A stretch of 18,455 nucleotides of DNA from Paracoccaceae bacterium (GCA_015487335.1 WFPZ01000258.1:1-18455), one strand, 5' to 3'; positions 1 through 7,527 are shown, numbered from the stretch's first letter. Numbers and translations are program-made. Notes: generated from the letters alone by a model not told the origin.

Positions 1-681
1 GGCTTCTTCCTGGCCACCGCCGTGGCGCTGGCGCGCAACGCCCGCAGCGCGCTTTTGCGCAAGCCGGCGCAGTGGTTCATCTTCGTCTTCCGCGGCTCGC
101 CGCTGTTCATCCAGTTCTTCCTCTTCTACGAAGCCTTCGTGCTGCTGCCCAAGATGGGAATCGAGATCAACCTCGGCTTCGTCGAGATCACCGCCGAGAC
201 CCGCTGGCTGACGCGGGCCTGGCTGGGGGCACTGATCGTGCTGTTTCTCAACACCGCCGCCTATTCGGGAGAGATCTTCTACGGCGCGCTGCGCGCGGTG
301 CCCCAGGGCGATATCGAGGCGGCCGATGCCTACGGGCTCACCGGCTGGCGGAAGTTCCGGCGCATCGTCTGGCCCACCATGCTGCGCCTGGCCTGGCCGG
401 CCTACACCAACGAGGCGATCTTCCTGTTCCAGTCCACCACGCTGGTCTATTTCTCGAGCTTCCCCGCCTGGCAGCAGAAGGGCGATGCGCTCTATTACGC
501 CAACTACTTCGCCGACAAGACCTTCAACCCCTTCATCCCCTACCCGATTCTCGCCGGCTATTTCATTCTGCTGACCCTTGCGATCATCGGCGTCTTCGGA
601 ATGATCTACCGCCGGCTCAACCGCCACCTCCCGCAGGAGCGGCGCCGGAAGCTGCGCTTTCGGCCCAACTACATCCGCTGA
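1..681 (+). CDS. Amino-acid ABC transporter permease (HisM/GlnP type), 5' truncated
   Basis: Inner-membrane permease subunit of a polar amino-acid or opine-type ABC importer. The reading frame is open from base 1, so the N-terminus and probably the first membrane helices lie outside the window; about 226 residues remain. The FRGSPLFIQFFLFYEA segment and the cytoplasmic EAA loop (GALRAVPQGDIEAADAYGLT, then GWRKFRRIVWPTML), which contacts the ATPase, are typical of the HisM/HisQ/GlnP branch. At least three hydrophobic helices are visible, and the end is basic, as in these permeases. The stretch after the EAA loop (TTLVYFSSFPAWQQKGDALYYANYF) is longer than in HisM. A glutamine-synthetase-family ligase starts 84 bp downstream on the same strand, suggesting that the imported compound is gamma-glutamylated or otherwise nitrogen-processed. 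Family is confident; substrate is unknown. Confidence 0.88.
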   Translation, partial: GFFLATAVALARNARSALLRKPAQWFIFVFRGSPLFIQFFLFYEAFVLLPKMGIEINLGFVEITAETRWLTRAWLGALIVLFLNTAAYSGEIFYGALRAVPQGDIEAADAYGLTGWRKFRRIVWPTMLRLAWPAYTNEAIFLFQSTTLVYFSSFPAWQQKGDALYYANYFADKTFNPFIPYPILAGYFILLTLAIIGVFGMIYRRLNRHLPQERRRKLRFRPNYIR

Positions 682-682
682 C

Positions 683-709
683 GGCCGGGCGCTCTTGCGC
701 CACCCGGCC
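683..709 (+). other. Intercistronic hairpin after the permease gene
   Basis: GGCCGGG (683-689) and CCCGGCC (703-709) form a perfect 7-bp stem just after the permease stop codon, with further CGC/GCG pairing inside the loop. No T-run follows, so it is unlikely to be an efficient intrinsic terminator. It is better read as a 3'-end stabiliser or partial attenuator between the transporter genes and the downstream ligase. Confidence 0.4.
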
Positions 710-765
710 CGGCGCGACATTGTCCGGCGGGAAGATTTCTGCATTCTGAGCGCAGGAGAACCGAG

Positions 766-2121
766 ATGGACGACCTACTGGCAAAACTGCCCCGCCCCGC
801 GCTGGACTACCTCGACGGGCACCGGCCCGACGAGATCGAATGCATCGTCCCCGACCTGTCGGGCATTGCCCGCGGCAAGGCCATGCCGGCGGCGAAATTT
901 TCCGGCCAGTCGCATTTCTACCTGCCCAACTCGATCTTCCTGCAGACCATCACCGGCGACTGGGCCTATCCCGAGGGCGAGCTCTACACCGAACCCGACA
1001 TGGTGCTTGTTCCCGATTTCGCCACCGCCTCCGCCGCCCCCTGGACGGCCGACCGCACGCTGCAGATCATCCACGACGTCAACGACCGCGACGGCAAGCC
1101 GGTGCCCATCGCGCCGCGCAACGTGCTCAAGCGGGTGGTGGCCCTCTACGAGGAACAGGGCCTGCGGCCGATCGTGGCCCCGGAGATGGAGTTCTTCCTG
1201 GTGGCCCGCAACACCGACCCGAACCAGCCGGTGGTGCCCCCGGTGGGCCGCACCGGCCGGCGCGCGGCCCAGCGCCAGGCCTACTCGGTTTCGGCGGTGG
1301 ACGAATACGGCCCCGTGATCGACGACATCTACGATTTCGCCGAGGCCCAGGGGCTGGAGATCGACGGCATCCTGCAGGAGGGCGGGGCCGGGCAGATCGA
1401 GATGAACCTGCGCCATGGCGACCCGGTGCGCCTGGCCGACGAGATCTTCTATTTCAAGCGGCTGATCCGCGAGGCCGCCCTGCGCCACGACTGTTTCGCC
1501 ACCTTCATGGCCAAGCCGATCCAGGACGAGCCGGGCAGCGCCATGCACATCCACCACTCGGTGGTGAACGCGCAGACCGGGGAAAACATCTTCAGCGATG
1601 CGCAGGGGCGCGAAACGGAGGCCTTTCTCCATTTCATCGCCGGGCTGCAGAACCACCTGCCCTCGGTGATCGCCATTCTCGCGCCCTACGTGAACAGCTA
1701 CCGCCGCTACGTGCCCGATTTCGCCGCCCCCATCAACCTGGAATGGGGCCGCGACAACCGCACCACGGGGCTGAGGGTGCCGATCTCGGGCCCGGCCGCG
1801 CGCCGGGTGGAAAACCGCCTGCCGGGGATGGACGTGAACCCCTATCTCGGCATCGCCGCCTCGCTGGCCTGCGGGCTGCTGGGCCTGCGCGAGGGGCGCC
1901 TGCCGCGCGAGGCCTTCACCGGCAACGCCTTCGCCCTGGGCGAGGGCATCCCCGGCAACCTCGGCGAGGCGCTGGCGCTGTTCGAGGCAGACGCCGCCAT
2001 GCAGGAGGTTCTCGGCCCCGAGTTCTGCAAGGTCTACGCGGCGGTGAAGAAAAACGAGAACAACCAGTTCCTGCAGGTCATCAGCCCGTGGGAGCGCGAG
2101 CACCTGCTGCTCAACGTCTGA
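766..2121 (+). CDS. Glutamine synthetase family ligase (PuuA/GlnA-like)
   Basis: ATP-dependent ligase of the glutamine synthetase fold, 451 aa, close to gamma-glutamylputrescine synthetase and related GlnA-like enzymes that join glutamate to ammonia or an amine. Catalytic landmarks are all present: APEMEFF (metal-binding Glu140/Glu142), QEGGAGQIEMN (Glu205, Glu212), SAMHIHHS (nucleotide/metal His261), WGRDNRTTGLRVP (Arg332, Arg337) and ENRLPGMDVNPYL (Glu349, Arg351). I do not recognise the GlnA adenylylation-tyrosine region, consistent with a specialised paralogue rather than housekeeping GlnA. The ATG has a good ribosome site (AGGAGA). It sits between an amino-acid-type permease and a DegT-type aminotransferase, suggesting amine or amino-acid catabolism. 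Family is sure; the amine accepted is inferred only from neighbours. Confidence 0.9.
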   Translation: MDDLLAKLPRPALDYLDGHRPDEIECIVPDLSGIARGKAMPAAKFSGQSHFYLPNSIFLQTITGDWAYPEGELYTEPDMVLVPDFATASAAPWTADRTLQIIHDVNDRDGKPVPIAPRNVLKRVVALYEEQGLRPIVAPEMEFFLVARNTDPNQPVVPPVGRTGRRAAQRQAYSVSAVDEYGPVIDDIYDFAEAQGLEIDGILQEGGAGQIEMNLRHGDPVRLADEIFYFKRLIREAALRHDCFATFMAKPIQDEPGSAMHIHHSVVNAQTGENIFSDAQGRETEAFLHFIAGLQNHLPSVIAILAPYVNSYRRYVPDFAAPINLEWGRDNRTTGLRVPISGPAARRVENRLPGMDVNPYLGIAASLACGLLGLREGRLPREAFTGNAFALGEGIPGNLGEALALFEADAAMQEVLGPEFCKVYAAVKKNENNQFLQVISPWEREHLLLNV

Positions 2122-2184
2122 TTTTCGCCGGTTTCGCGCGCCGGGGCGATTTCGGTAGCCTTTTGCGGGCGAGTCATCTACAGT

Positions 2185-2209
2185 TTTTCCGAAAAGAAGT
2201 TTCGGAAAA
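2185..2209 (+). promoter_or_regulatory. Perfect inverted repeat in the degT leader
   Basis: TTTTCCGAAA (2185-2194) and TTTCGGAAAA (2200-2209) are perfect 10-bp complements with a 5-base centre (AGAAG). Each arm is itself close to a TTTTC-N-GAAAA dyad. The right arm runs into the probable ribosome site (GGAAAAGG), 9 bp before the ATG of the aminotransferase gene. It could be a transcription-factor operator or an RNA hairpin that hides the ribosome site. There is no T-run after it, so it is not a standard terminator. The cognate regulator is unknown. Confidence 0.6.
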
Positions 2210-2217
2210 GGTGAAAC

Positions 2218-3420
2218 ATGGCCCTTGCCCCCAATGTCTATGACGCCGAGCCGATCCCCCCGGCCGCCCGCGCCGAGATCGAGCGTCTGCTGACCAGCGG
2301 CGACCTGTTCCGCTACACCGCCCCCGAAAACAGCCCCGTGGCGCTGCTCGAGCAGGAATTCGCGGCGATGATGGGCTCGCGATTCGCGCTGGCGGTCAGT
2401 TCCTGTTCGGCGGCGCTGTTTCTCTCGCTCAAGGCACTGGGCCTGCCGCGCGATTCGAAGGTGCTGATCCCGGCCTTCACCTTCGCCGCCGTGCCCTCTT
2501 CGGTGGTGCATGCAGAGTGCATCCCCGTGCTGGCCGAGGTGGGCGCCGACTTCCGCATCGACCTGGCCGATTTCGAGGCCCGGCTGTTCGATCCGGCCAA
2601 CGACATCCGGGCGGTGATCATCAGCCACATGCGCGGCCACACCTCGGACATGGACGCGATCATGGAGATGGCCCGGGCCCGCGGCGTGCCGGTGGTCGAG
2701 GATGCCGCCCACAGCCTGGGCACCACCTGGCACGGGCGCAACATCGGCACCATCGGCAAGGTGGGGTGTTTTTCCTTCCAGTCCTACAAGCTGGTGAATG
2801 CCGGCGAGGGCGGGATCATGATTTCCGATGACGCCGACCTGATCGCGCGGGCGGTGATCATGTCGGGCGCCTACGAGCACAACTGGAAGAAACACCCGGT
2901 GCTGCACGACGCCTTCGCGCGCTGGCAGAACAGGCTGCCGCTCTACAATACCCGGCTGTCGAATCTCTCGGCGGCGATCATCCGCCCGCAGCTGGCCGAG
3001 GTGCCGCGCCGGGTGCGCGACGGGCGGCGCAACCACGATTACGTGGCCGATATCCTCAACCGTTCGCCCTGGATGTCGGTTCCGCCGCCGCTGCCGCCGG
3101 AACGGCGCGCGCCCGATTCGATCCAGTTCAACCTGCTGGAGATGAGTGACGAGCAGACCCGCGCCTTCGCCGCCGCGGCCGGGGCGCGCGGGGTGTCGGT
3201 GCAGGTGTTCGGCATGTCGCCCGACAATGCCCGCGCCTACTGGAACTGGAAGTTCCTGGGCGAGACCCCCGAACTGCCGAAGACCCGCGCCATGCTGATG
3301 CGCGCCTGCGACGTGCGCCTGCCGGCGCGTCTGAAGCGCGCAGAGCTGGATTTCATCGCCACGGCGCTGGTGGAGGCGGCCGAGGAGGTGATGGGCCGGC
3401 CGCGCGCCTTCGGAACCTGA
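2218..3420 (+). CDS. DegT/DnrJ/EryC1/StrS family aminotransferase
   Basis: PLP-dependent aminotransferase of the DegT/DnrJ/EryC1 family, 400 aa, a normal length. The family's FSFQSYKLVNAGEGG box carries the predicted Schiff-base Lys191. EDAAHS (around Asp162) is the PLP-pyridine-binding motif, SSCSAAL (61-67) fits the phosphate-binding region, and IPAFTFAAVPSSV matches the usual P-x-T/F-F motif. Known relatives transaminate keto-sugars or cyclitol-like ketones, but no sugar-nucleotide gene is nearby. The neighbours are a glutamine-synthetase-like ligase 96 bp upstream and a permease, so a role in amino compound metabolism is equally plausible. The ATG is preceded by AAAAGG within a striking inverted repeat. 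It ends 23 bp from the convergent LysR gene. Family is confident; reaction unknown. Confidence 0.88.
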   Translation: MALAPNVYDAEPIPPAARAEIERLLTSGDLFRYTAPENSPVALLEQEFAAMMGSRFALAVSSCSAALFLSLKALGLPRDSKVLIPAFTFAAVPSSVVHAECIPVLAEVGADFRIDLADFEARLFDPANDIRAVIISHMRGHTSDMDAIMEMARARGVPVVEDAAHSLGTTWHGRNIGTIGKVGCFSFQSYKLVNAGEGGIMISDDADLIARAVIMSGAYEHNWKKHPVLHDAFARWQNRLPLYNTRLSNLSAAIIRPQLAEVPRRVRDGRRNHDYVADILNRSPWMSVPPPLPPERRAPDSIQFNLLEMSDEQTRAFAAAAGARGVSVQVFGMSPDNARAYWNWKFLGETPELPKTRAMLMRACDVRLPARLKRAELDFIATALVEAAEEVMGRPRAFGT

Positions 3421-3443
3421 AGGCGCAGCCCCCCGGCCCTGCT

Positions 3444-4406
3444 TCAGATCAGCCGCAGATCATCCTTCAGCCACGGCATCTGCTGGTGGCAGGGGGTGAT
3501 GATCTGCTCAAGCAGCAGGTTGCGAAGGCGCGCCGCGATGATGCCGGGCATGTCGCCCAGGGCGCCGCGCCGGGCGGTGAGGGTGATGATGCGCGTCAGC
3601 GGCTCGAAGGGCATCGGCAGCACATCGACCTGATCGAGGAAGCGCCGCGCATGGGTGACGCCCAGCGGGGTGAGGATCGTCCAGCCCTCGCCGGCCGCCA
3701 CCATGGCCATGATCGCGTGGTAGCTGTCGAGCTCGAAGCGCTGGGCCGGCTTGAGGTGCTGGCGGGCCAGATGCGCCTGAAGGATGCGGCCCATGTGATG
3801 GCGGCTGGTGTAGCGGATGAAGGGCATCCCGAGCAGCCGGTCGCGCCCGTCTTCAGGCGGGACGGCGCCGCGCGGAGCGACCACCACGAAGGGCTCTTCC
3901 AGCAGGGGGTATTCCTCCATCCAGTCGGCGCCGGCCCCCATCCGGGCTGTCACCGCCACATCGAGCGCGCGGTTGTCGAGCTTGTCGAGCAGCCGGTGGC
4001 TGGCGCCGGTTTCCAGCAGGAAGCGGGTATCGGTCATCTCCGAGGCCAGCTGGCGCAGCAGAAGCGGCGTGACGCCGGCGTCGAAATCCTCGATCATGCC
4101 CAGGCGCAGCAATGTCAGGTTGGCCCGGCCGGCGCGCGCCACCTCGTCGCGGGCCTGTTCGGCCTCGTTGAGGATGCTGTGGGCGCGGCGCAGGAAGAGC
4201 TCTCCGGCCGGGGTCAGGGCGACGGGGCGTTCGCGCCGGTTGAGCAGCGCCGCCCCCAGCGCCGTCTCCAGGTTGGTCAGCTGCTGGCTGACCGCCGAGG
4301 CCGATGCCCCCAGCCGCCGGGCGGCGGCGGTAATCGATTGCTCTTCCGCCGTGGCCACGAAGACCTCGACGCCCCACAGGGTGATCCGCCCCGGTGTGTC
4401 GGCCAT
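3444..4406 (-). CDS. LysR family transcriptional regulator
   Basis: A 320-aa LysR-type regulator of standard length. The N-terminal winged helix-turn-helix is at roughly residues 24-43 (SITAAARRLGASASAVSQQL), followed by LETALGAALLNRRERPVALT and TPAGELFLRRA, the typical linker and dimerisation helix. The C-terminal two-thirds is the periplasmic-binding-protein-like effector domain (LTLLRLGMIEDFDAG through ILTPLGV). The ATG lies about 14 bp after a weak GGGAG site. It follows phaR on the same strand by 57 bp and converges with the DegT gene. It may regulate the upstream amine-related genes, the PHA genes or something outside the window; nothing in the sequence settles this. Confidence 0.93.
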   Translation of the reverse strand: MADTPGRITLWGVEVFVATAEEQSITAAARRLGASASAVSQQLTNLETALGAALLNRRERPVALTPAGELFLRRAHSILNEAEQARDEVARAGRANLTLLRLGMIEDFDAGVTPLLLRQLASEMTDTRFLLETGASHRLLDKLDNRALDVAVTARMGAGADWMEEYPLLEEPFVVVAPRGAVPPEDGRDRLLGMPFIRYTSRHHMGRILQAHLARQHLKPAQRFELDSYHAIMAMVAAGEGWTILTPLGVTHARRFLDQVDVLPMPFEPLTRIITLTARRGALGDMPGIIAARLRNLLLEQIITPCHQQMPWLKDDLRLI

Positions 4407-4463
4407 CGGCTTTCGATGCTCCCTTCCGCCGCGCCCCCCGCCGGGCCCGCCCCGCGGACAGGC

Positions 4464-5024
4464 CTAGCCGCCGAGTTTCGACAGCTTGTCCTGCAGCTCC
4501 GCGAGCTGCTTCCTGATCTCGTCGAGTTCCTCGGACGAGCCGCTGCGCTGCTGCCCTTTTCCTTCCTCTTCCCGCTCCGGGGCGCCGGCCCCCGCCCAGG
4601 CGCCCGTCATGGCCTTGAGAAAGGCCTGCTGCTGCGCCTGCATCGCCTCGAACCCGGGCATGCCGGCCAGCGGATTGGCGAGGTTTTCCATCATCTTCGA
4701 CTGGCTGTCGCGCAGCATCTCGAAGGACATGGCCAGAAACTGCGGCACCACCGACTGCACCCCGGTGGTGTAGCTGCGCACCAGATCGGTCAGCACGTTG
4801 ATCGGCAGCACGCTGTCGCCCCGGCCCTCGTGTTCGGCAATGATCTGAAGCAGATACTGGCGCGTAAGGTCATCGCCGCTTTTCAGGTCGATGATCTGCA
4901 CGTCGCGCCCTTCGCGGATGAATCCGGCGATGTCGTCGAGCGTCACGTAGTCGCTGGTTTCGGTGTTGTAGAGCCGCCGGCTTGCGTAGCGCTTGATCAG
5001 CAACGGTTCCTTCTTTTCGGCCAC
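4464..5024 (-). CDS. phaR: Polyhydroxyalkanoate synthesis repressor PhaR
   Basis: DNA- and PHB-binding repressor that senses nascent polymer and controls phasin expression, 186 aa. The N-terminus carries the signature LIKRYASRRLYNTETSDYVT with LDDIAGFI (PHB accumulation regulatory DNA-binding domain, residues about 8-70), followed by the PHB-accumulation domain (NVLTDLVRSY onwards). A charged linker (EREEEGKGQQ) leads into a C-terminal helical heptad segment (ELDEIRKQLAELQDKLSKL). I chose a GTG start at 5022-5024 because it is preceded by AGGGAGG at proper spacing and the family begins just there; the frame stays open further upstream but without homology. It lies 136 bp after phaP, with a terminator between them. 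Confidence 0.95.
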   Translation of the reverse strand: MAEKKEPLLIKRYASRRLYNTETSDYVTLDDIAGFIREGRDVQIIDLKSGDDLTRQYLLQIIAEHEGRGDSVLPINVLTDLVRSYTTGVQSVVPQFLAMSFEMLRDSQSKMMENLANPLAGMPGFEAMQAQQQAFLKAMTGAWAGAGAPEREEEGKGQQRSGSSEELDEIRKQLAELQDKLSKLGG

Positions 5025-5076
5025 GGGTCTGCCCTCCCTATTCGGCGATGCAGCGAAGACTAGGACAGCACGGGAC

Positions 5077-5106
5077 AAAAAGAAAGGGCGGGCACGAGGC
5101 CCGCCC
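5077..5106 (-). terminator. Intrinsic terminator of phaP
   Basis: Read on the minus strand, GGGCGGGC and GCCCGCCC form a perfect 8-bp GC stem (5086-5106) with a 5-base loop, followed directly by TTTCTTTTT (5085-5077). This is a textbook rho-independent terminator located 55 bp beyond the phaP stop codon. It should isolate highly expressed phaP from phaR, so phaR probably depends on readthrough or its own weak promoter in 5025-5076, where I see only isolated CTGC half-sites and no convincing -35/-10 pair. Confidence 0.85.
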
Positions 5107-5160
5107 GGCACGATCACATCGACAGGGAGGAGAATCGATGGATGGTCTCTTGCGCGCCGC

Positions 5161-5610
5161 TTACTTGGAGGACGCGGCCGCCTTCTTCGCGGCGCCCGTC
5201 ACGCCGGCGGTGGCCTTCTTGACGGCGGCGGTGGCGTCTTCGCTGATGTCCTTGCCGGCGGCAAGCATCAGTTCGACGGTTTCCATCTGCGCCTTCTTGG
5301 CGACCTCGGCGAAGGCGGCCATGTTCTCGGCCGCCAGCTCGGCCTGGGCCGAGGCGAAATCCGTCCACGCCTTGGTGTAATCGGCCGGGTCTTCCTTGAC
5401 CCTGGCGATCTCGCCGACCCTGGCCAGGGTTTCCCTGGTCCACTTGTTCGAGATCTCGGTCGACTTGTCGGCGGCTTCCAGCGCAACCCTGGTGAGCTTT
5501 TCGCCGAAGGTCGCCTGGGTCCTGAAGGCATCCTGAACGGCGGCGAAGTCTACCGGGAAGGCGCCCATGAAGTCCTGCACGACCTTGGTGTAATCCTGAG
5601 TCCTGGGCAT
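5161..5610 (-). CDS. phaP: Phasin PhaP (phasin_2 family)
   Basis: Amphipathic coat protein of polyhydroxybutyrate granules, 149 aa. It is almost wholly helical and rich in Ala, Lys and Glu. The N-terminal YTKVVQDFMGAFPVDF segment, and the later TEISNKWTRETLARVGE and ASAQAELAAENMAAFAEVAK segments, match the alphaproteobacterial phasin pattern. The last 20 or so residues are Ala/Lys rich (AAVKKATAGVTGAAKKAAAS). The ATG at 5610 is chosen for its ribosome site (AAGGAGTG); the frame is open upstream but runs into the promoter region. It lies between phaC and phaR on the same strand, has its own candidate promoter with a PhaR-type operator, and ends at a strong terminator, as expected for an abundant, PhaR-repressed protein. 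Confidence 0.93.
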   Translation of the reverse strand: MPRTQDYTKVVQDFMGAFPVDFAAVQDAFRTQATFGEKLTRVALEAADKSTEISNKWTRETLARVGEIARVKEDPADYTKAWTDFASAQAELAAENMAAFAEVAKKAQMETVELMLAAGKDISEDATAAVKKATAGVTGAAKKAAASSK

Positions 5611-5658
5611 CTGTTCACTCCTTGCTACGGGTCCGTCCCGTTTTCTGCGTCTGCAAGG

Positions 5659-5687
5659 AATATGCTCTCTGCACTGCAGCATTTCAA
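5659..5687 (-). promoter_or_regulatory. Candidate phaP promoter
   Basis: On the minus strand, TTGAAA (5687-5682) is followed after exactly 17 bp by CATATT (5664-5659), a good sigma-70-like -35/-10 pair. Transcription would begin around 5652, leaving a leader of about 40 bases before the phaP ATG at 5610. The phaP ribosome site AAGGAG lies in that leader. The promoter sits in the 123-bp phaC-phaP gap, allowing phaP to be expressed independently of phaC. Confidence 0.7.
5669..5679. promoter_or_regulatory. PhaR operator CTGC-N3-GCAG
   Basis: CTGCACTGCAG is an exact match to the CTGCN3GCAG dyad reported for PhaR in Rhodobacter and Paracoccus. It lies wholly within the 17-bp spacer of the candidate phaP promoter, so bound PhaR would block RNA polymerase. 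More TGC-rich half-sites flank it: CTGCGTCTGC at 5645-5654 and GCAGCGCAGCG at 5700-5710. PhaR is encoded just downstream. The match is direct; the binding is inferred. Confidence 0.75.
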
Positions 5688-5733
5688 GGGGTTTGCGCCG
5701 CAGCGCAGCGAAATTTTCCTTTCGCCAACGAAA

Positions 5734-7527
5734 TCAGCCGCTTGCGCGGGCAAGAACGTAGGTTCCGGGAGCCGGGCCGAGGACGGGCCTGCCCGAATCG
5801 CCCGGGGTTCGGGCCTTGACGAGCGCGCCGGAGCGCCGGCGCAGCCAGGCCTCCCAGCGGGGCCACCAGGAGCCGTCGTGAAATGTGGCCCCCTCGCGCC
5901 ACCCTTCGGCCGGCTGCGCAAGATCGGGGTTGGTGTAGTGGCCGTATTTCTTTCGCCCCGGGGGGTTGATGATCCCTGCGATATGGCCCGATTGCGAGAG
6001 GATGAAGGTCTTGTCCTTCGCCCCCATCCGGCGGATGCCGTCGTAGCTGGAACTCCACTTGGCGATGTGGTCGCTCTCGCAGCCCACCGCGCACAGCGGC
6101 ACCTTCACGTCGCGGATCGACAGCTTCTCGCCGCACAGCTCGAGACGGCCCTCGGCGAAGCGGTTGTCCTGGCACAGCCAGCGCAGGTATTCCACCGCCA
6201 TGCGCCCCGGCAGGTTGGTGCCGTCGCCGTTCCAGTAGAGAAGGTCGAAGGCCGGCGGCGGCTCTCCCAGCATGTAGCGGCGAATGGCCGGAGCATAGAT
6301 GAGATCGTTCGAGCGCAGGAAGCTGAAGGTGCGCGACATGATGAAGGAGCGCAGGCAGCCCTCGCGGCCCGCCTCCTCTTCGATGCCGTCCACGAAATCG
6401 TTGTCGAGGAAGACTTCGAATTCGCCCTGATCGGAGAAATCGGTGAGCGTGGTCAGGAAGGTGGCCGAACGGACCGGGCTTTCCCCGCGCCTGTGCAGAA
6501 GCGCCAGCGTCAGCGCCAGGGTGGTGCCGGCGATGCAGTAGCCCACCGCGTTCACCTTCTTTTCGCCGGTGATCCTGCGCACCTCGTCGATGGCCGCAAG
6601 GTAGCCCTCCTCGATGTAGGTATCCATGCCCACGTCGGCATAGGTTTCATCGGGATTGACCCAGGAGACCACGAACAGCGTATAGCCCTGATCGACGATC
6701 CACCTGATCAGGCTGTTGTCGGGGCGCAGGTCGAGGATGTAGAACTTGTTGATCCACGGCGGAAAGATGATCAGCGGTACCCGGCGCACCTTTTCGGTGG
6801 TGGGCGCATACTGGATCAGCTCCATCATGCGGTTGCGGAAGATCACCGCCCCGGGGGTGGTGGCGAGGTTCTCGCCCACCGCGAAGGCGTTCCTGTCGGC
6901 CAGCGAGACCAGCAGCTCGCCATCGTTGGCCTCGAGATCGCGCACCAGGTTCTCCAGCCCCCGCACCAGACTTTCGCCGTCGGTCTCGACGGCGCGGGCC
7001 AGCGCCTCGGGGTTGGTGGCAAGGAAGTTGGCCGGGCTGAACATCTCGACCATCTGGGTGGCGAAATACTCCAGCCGCTTGCGGTCATGGTCGTCGAGCC
7101 CCTCGATGTCGCGCACGATCTTGCGCACCGCTTCGAGGTTCAGCAGGTACTGGTCCCGGAGGAAGCGGAAATAGGGGTTGGCCCGCCACAGCGGGCTGGC
7201 AAAGCGCCTGTCGCTCCGGTCCGTGTCGTCCTCCGGCCCGCGGTCGCCGCCCGCCAGCATCTTCTGCGCCTCCAGGTAATGGCGCAGCGTCTCGCCCCAG
7301 TAGGAAACCTGGTGCTCGATGATCCTGGCCGGGTTGGCCATCATCTCGGCCATCCACGCGGCGGCGGCGCGGGAGTAAAGCTCCGGCCCCGGCCCCTGCA
7401 GGCTGGGATCGACAGGCCTCTTGCGCGCCATTGCCGCCACCAGCCGCCTGGACAGGTCCTCGATCTTTTTCAGATTCGCCTCGAGCCTGTGAAGATCGGG
7501 GGCGGCGGGGCCTTCGTCGGTTGTCAT
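5734..7527 (-). CDS. phaC: Class I polyhydroxyalkanoate synthase PhaC
   Basis: Polymerises 3-hydroxyacyl-CoA (mainly 3-hydroxybutyryl-CoA) into polyester at the granule surface. At 597 aa it has class I length. The N-terminal helical domain (about 1-200) precedes an alpha/beta-hydrolase core. The lipase-like box GYCIAG holds nucleophile Cys331, ESDHIAKW holds catalytic Asp486, and SQSGHIAGIINPP holds His515, with FPPWINKFYILDL, the usual strand ahead of the box, also present. The final 30 or so residues (GALVKARTPGDSG onward) look like a less conserved tail. The ATG at 7527 lies downstream of an AGGATGG-like site. phaC heads the phaC-phaP-phaR series and diverges from phaZ across 97 bp. A candidate -10 TATTCT is seen at 7565-7560 on the minus strand. 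Identity is secure. Confidence 0.97.
   Translation of the reverse strand: MTTDEGPAAPDLHRLEANLKKIEDLSRRLVAAMARKRPVDPSLQGPGPELYSRAAAAWMAEMMANPARIIEHQVSYWGETLRHYLEAQKMLAGGDRGPEDDTDRSDRRFASPLWRANPYFRFLRDQYLLNLEAVRKIVRDIEGLDDHDRKRLEYFATQMVEMFSPANFLATNPEALARAVETDGESLVRGLENLVRDLEANDGELLVSLADRNAFAVGENLATTPGAVIFRNRMMELIQYAPTTEKVRRVPLIIFPPWINKFYILDLRPDNSLIRWIVDQGYTLFVVSWVNPDETYADVGMDTYIEEGYLAAIDEVRRITGEKKVNAVGYCIAGTTLALTLALLHRRGESPVRSATFLTTLTDFSDQGEFEVFLDNDFVDGIEEEAGREGCLRSFIMSRTFSFLRSNDLIYAPAIRRYMLGEPPPAFDLLYWNGDGTNLPGRMAVEYLRWLCQDNRFAEGRLELCGEKLSIRDVKVPLCAVGCESDHIAKWSSSYDGIRRMGAKDKTFILSQSGHIAGIINPPGRKKYGHYTNPDLAQPAEGWREGATFHDGSWWPRWEAWLRRRSGALVKARTPGDSGRPVLGPAPGTYVLARASG

Noticed and set aside
775..3036. 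Very long minus-strand open frame antisense to the ligase and aminotransferase genes
   Set aside because: Low-complexity Arg/Gly/His/Gln-rich translation with no domain; a by-product of high GC opposite two well-recognised genes.
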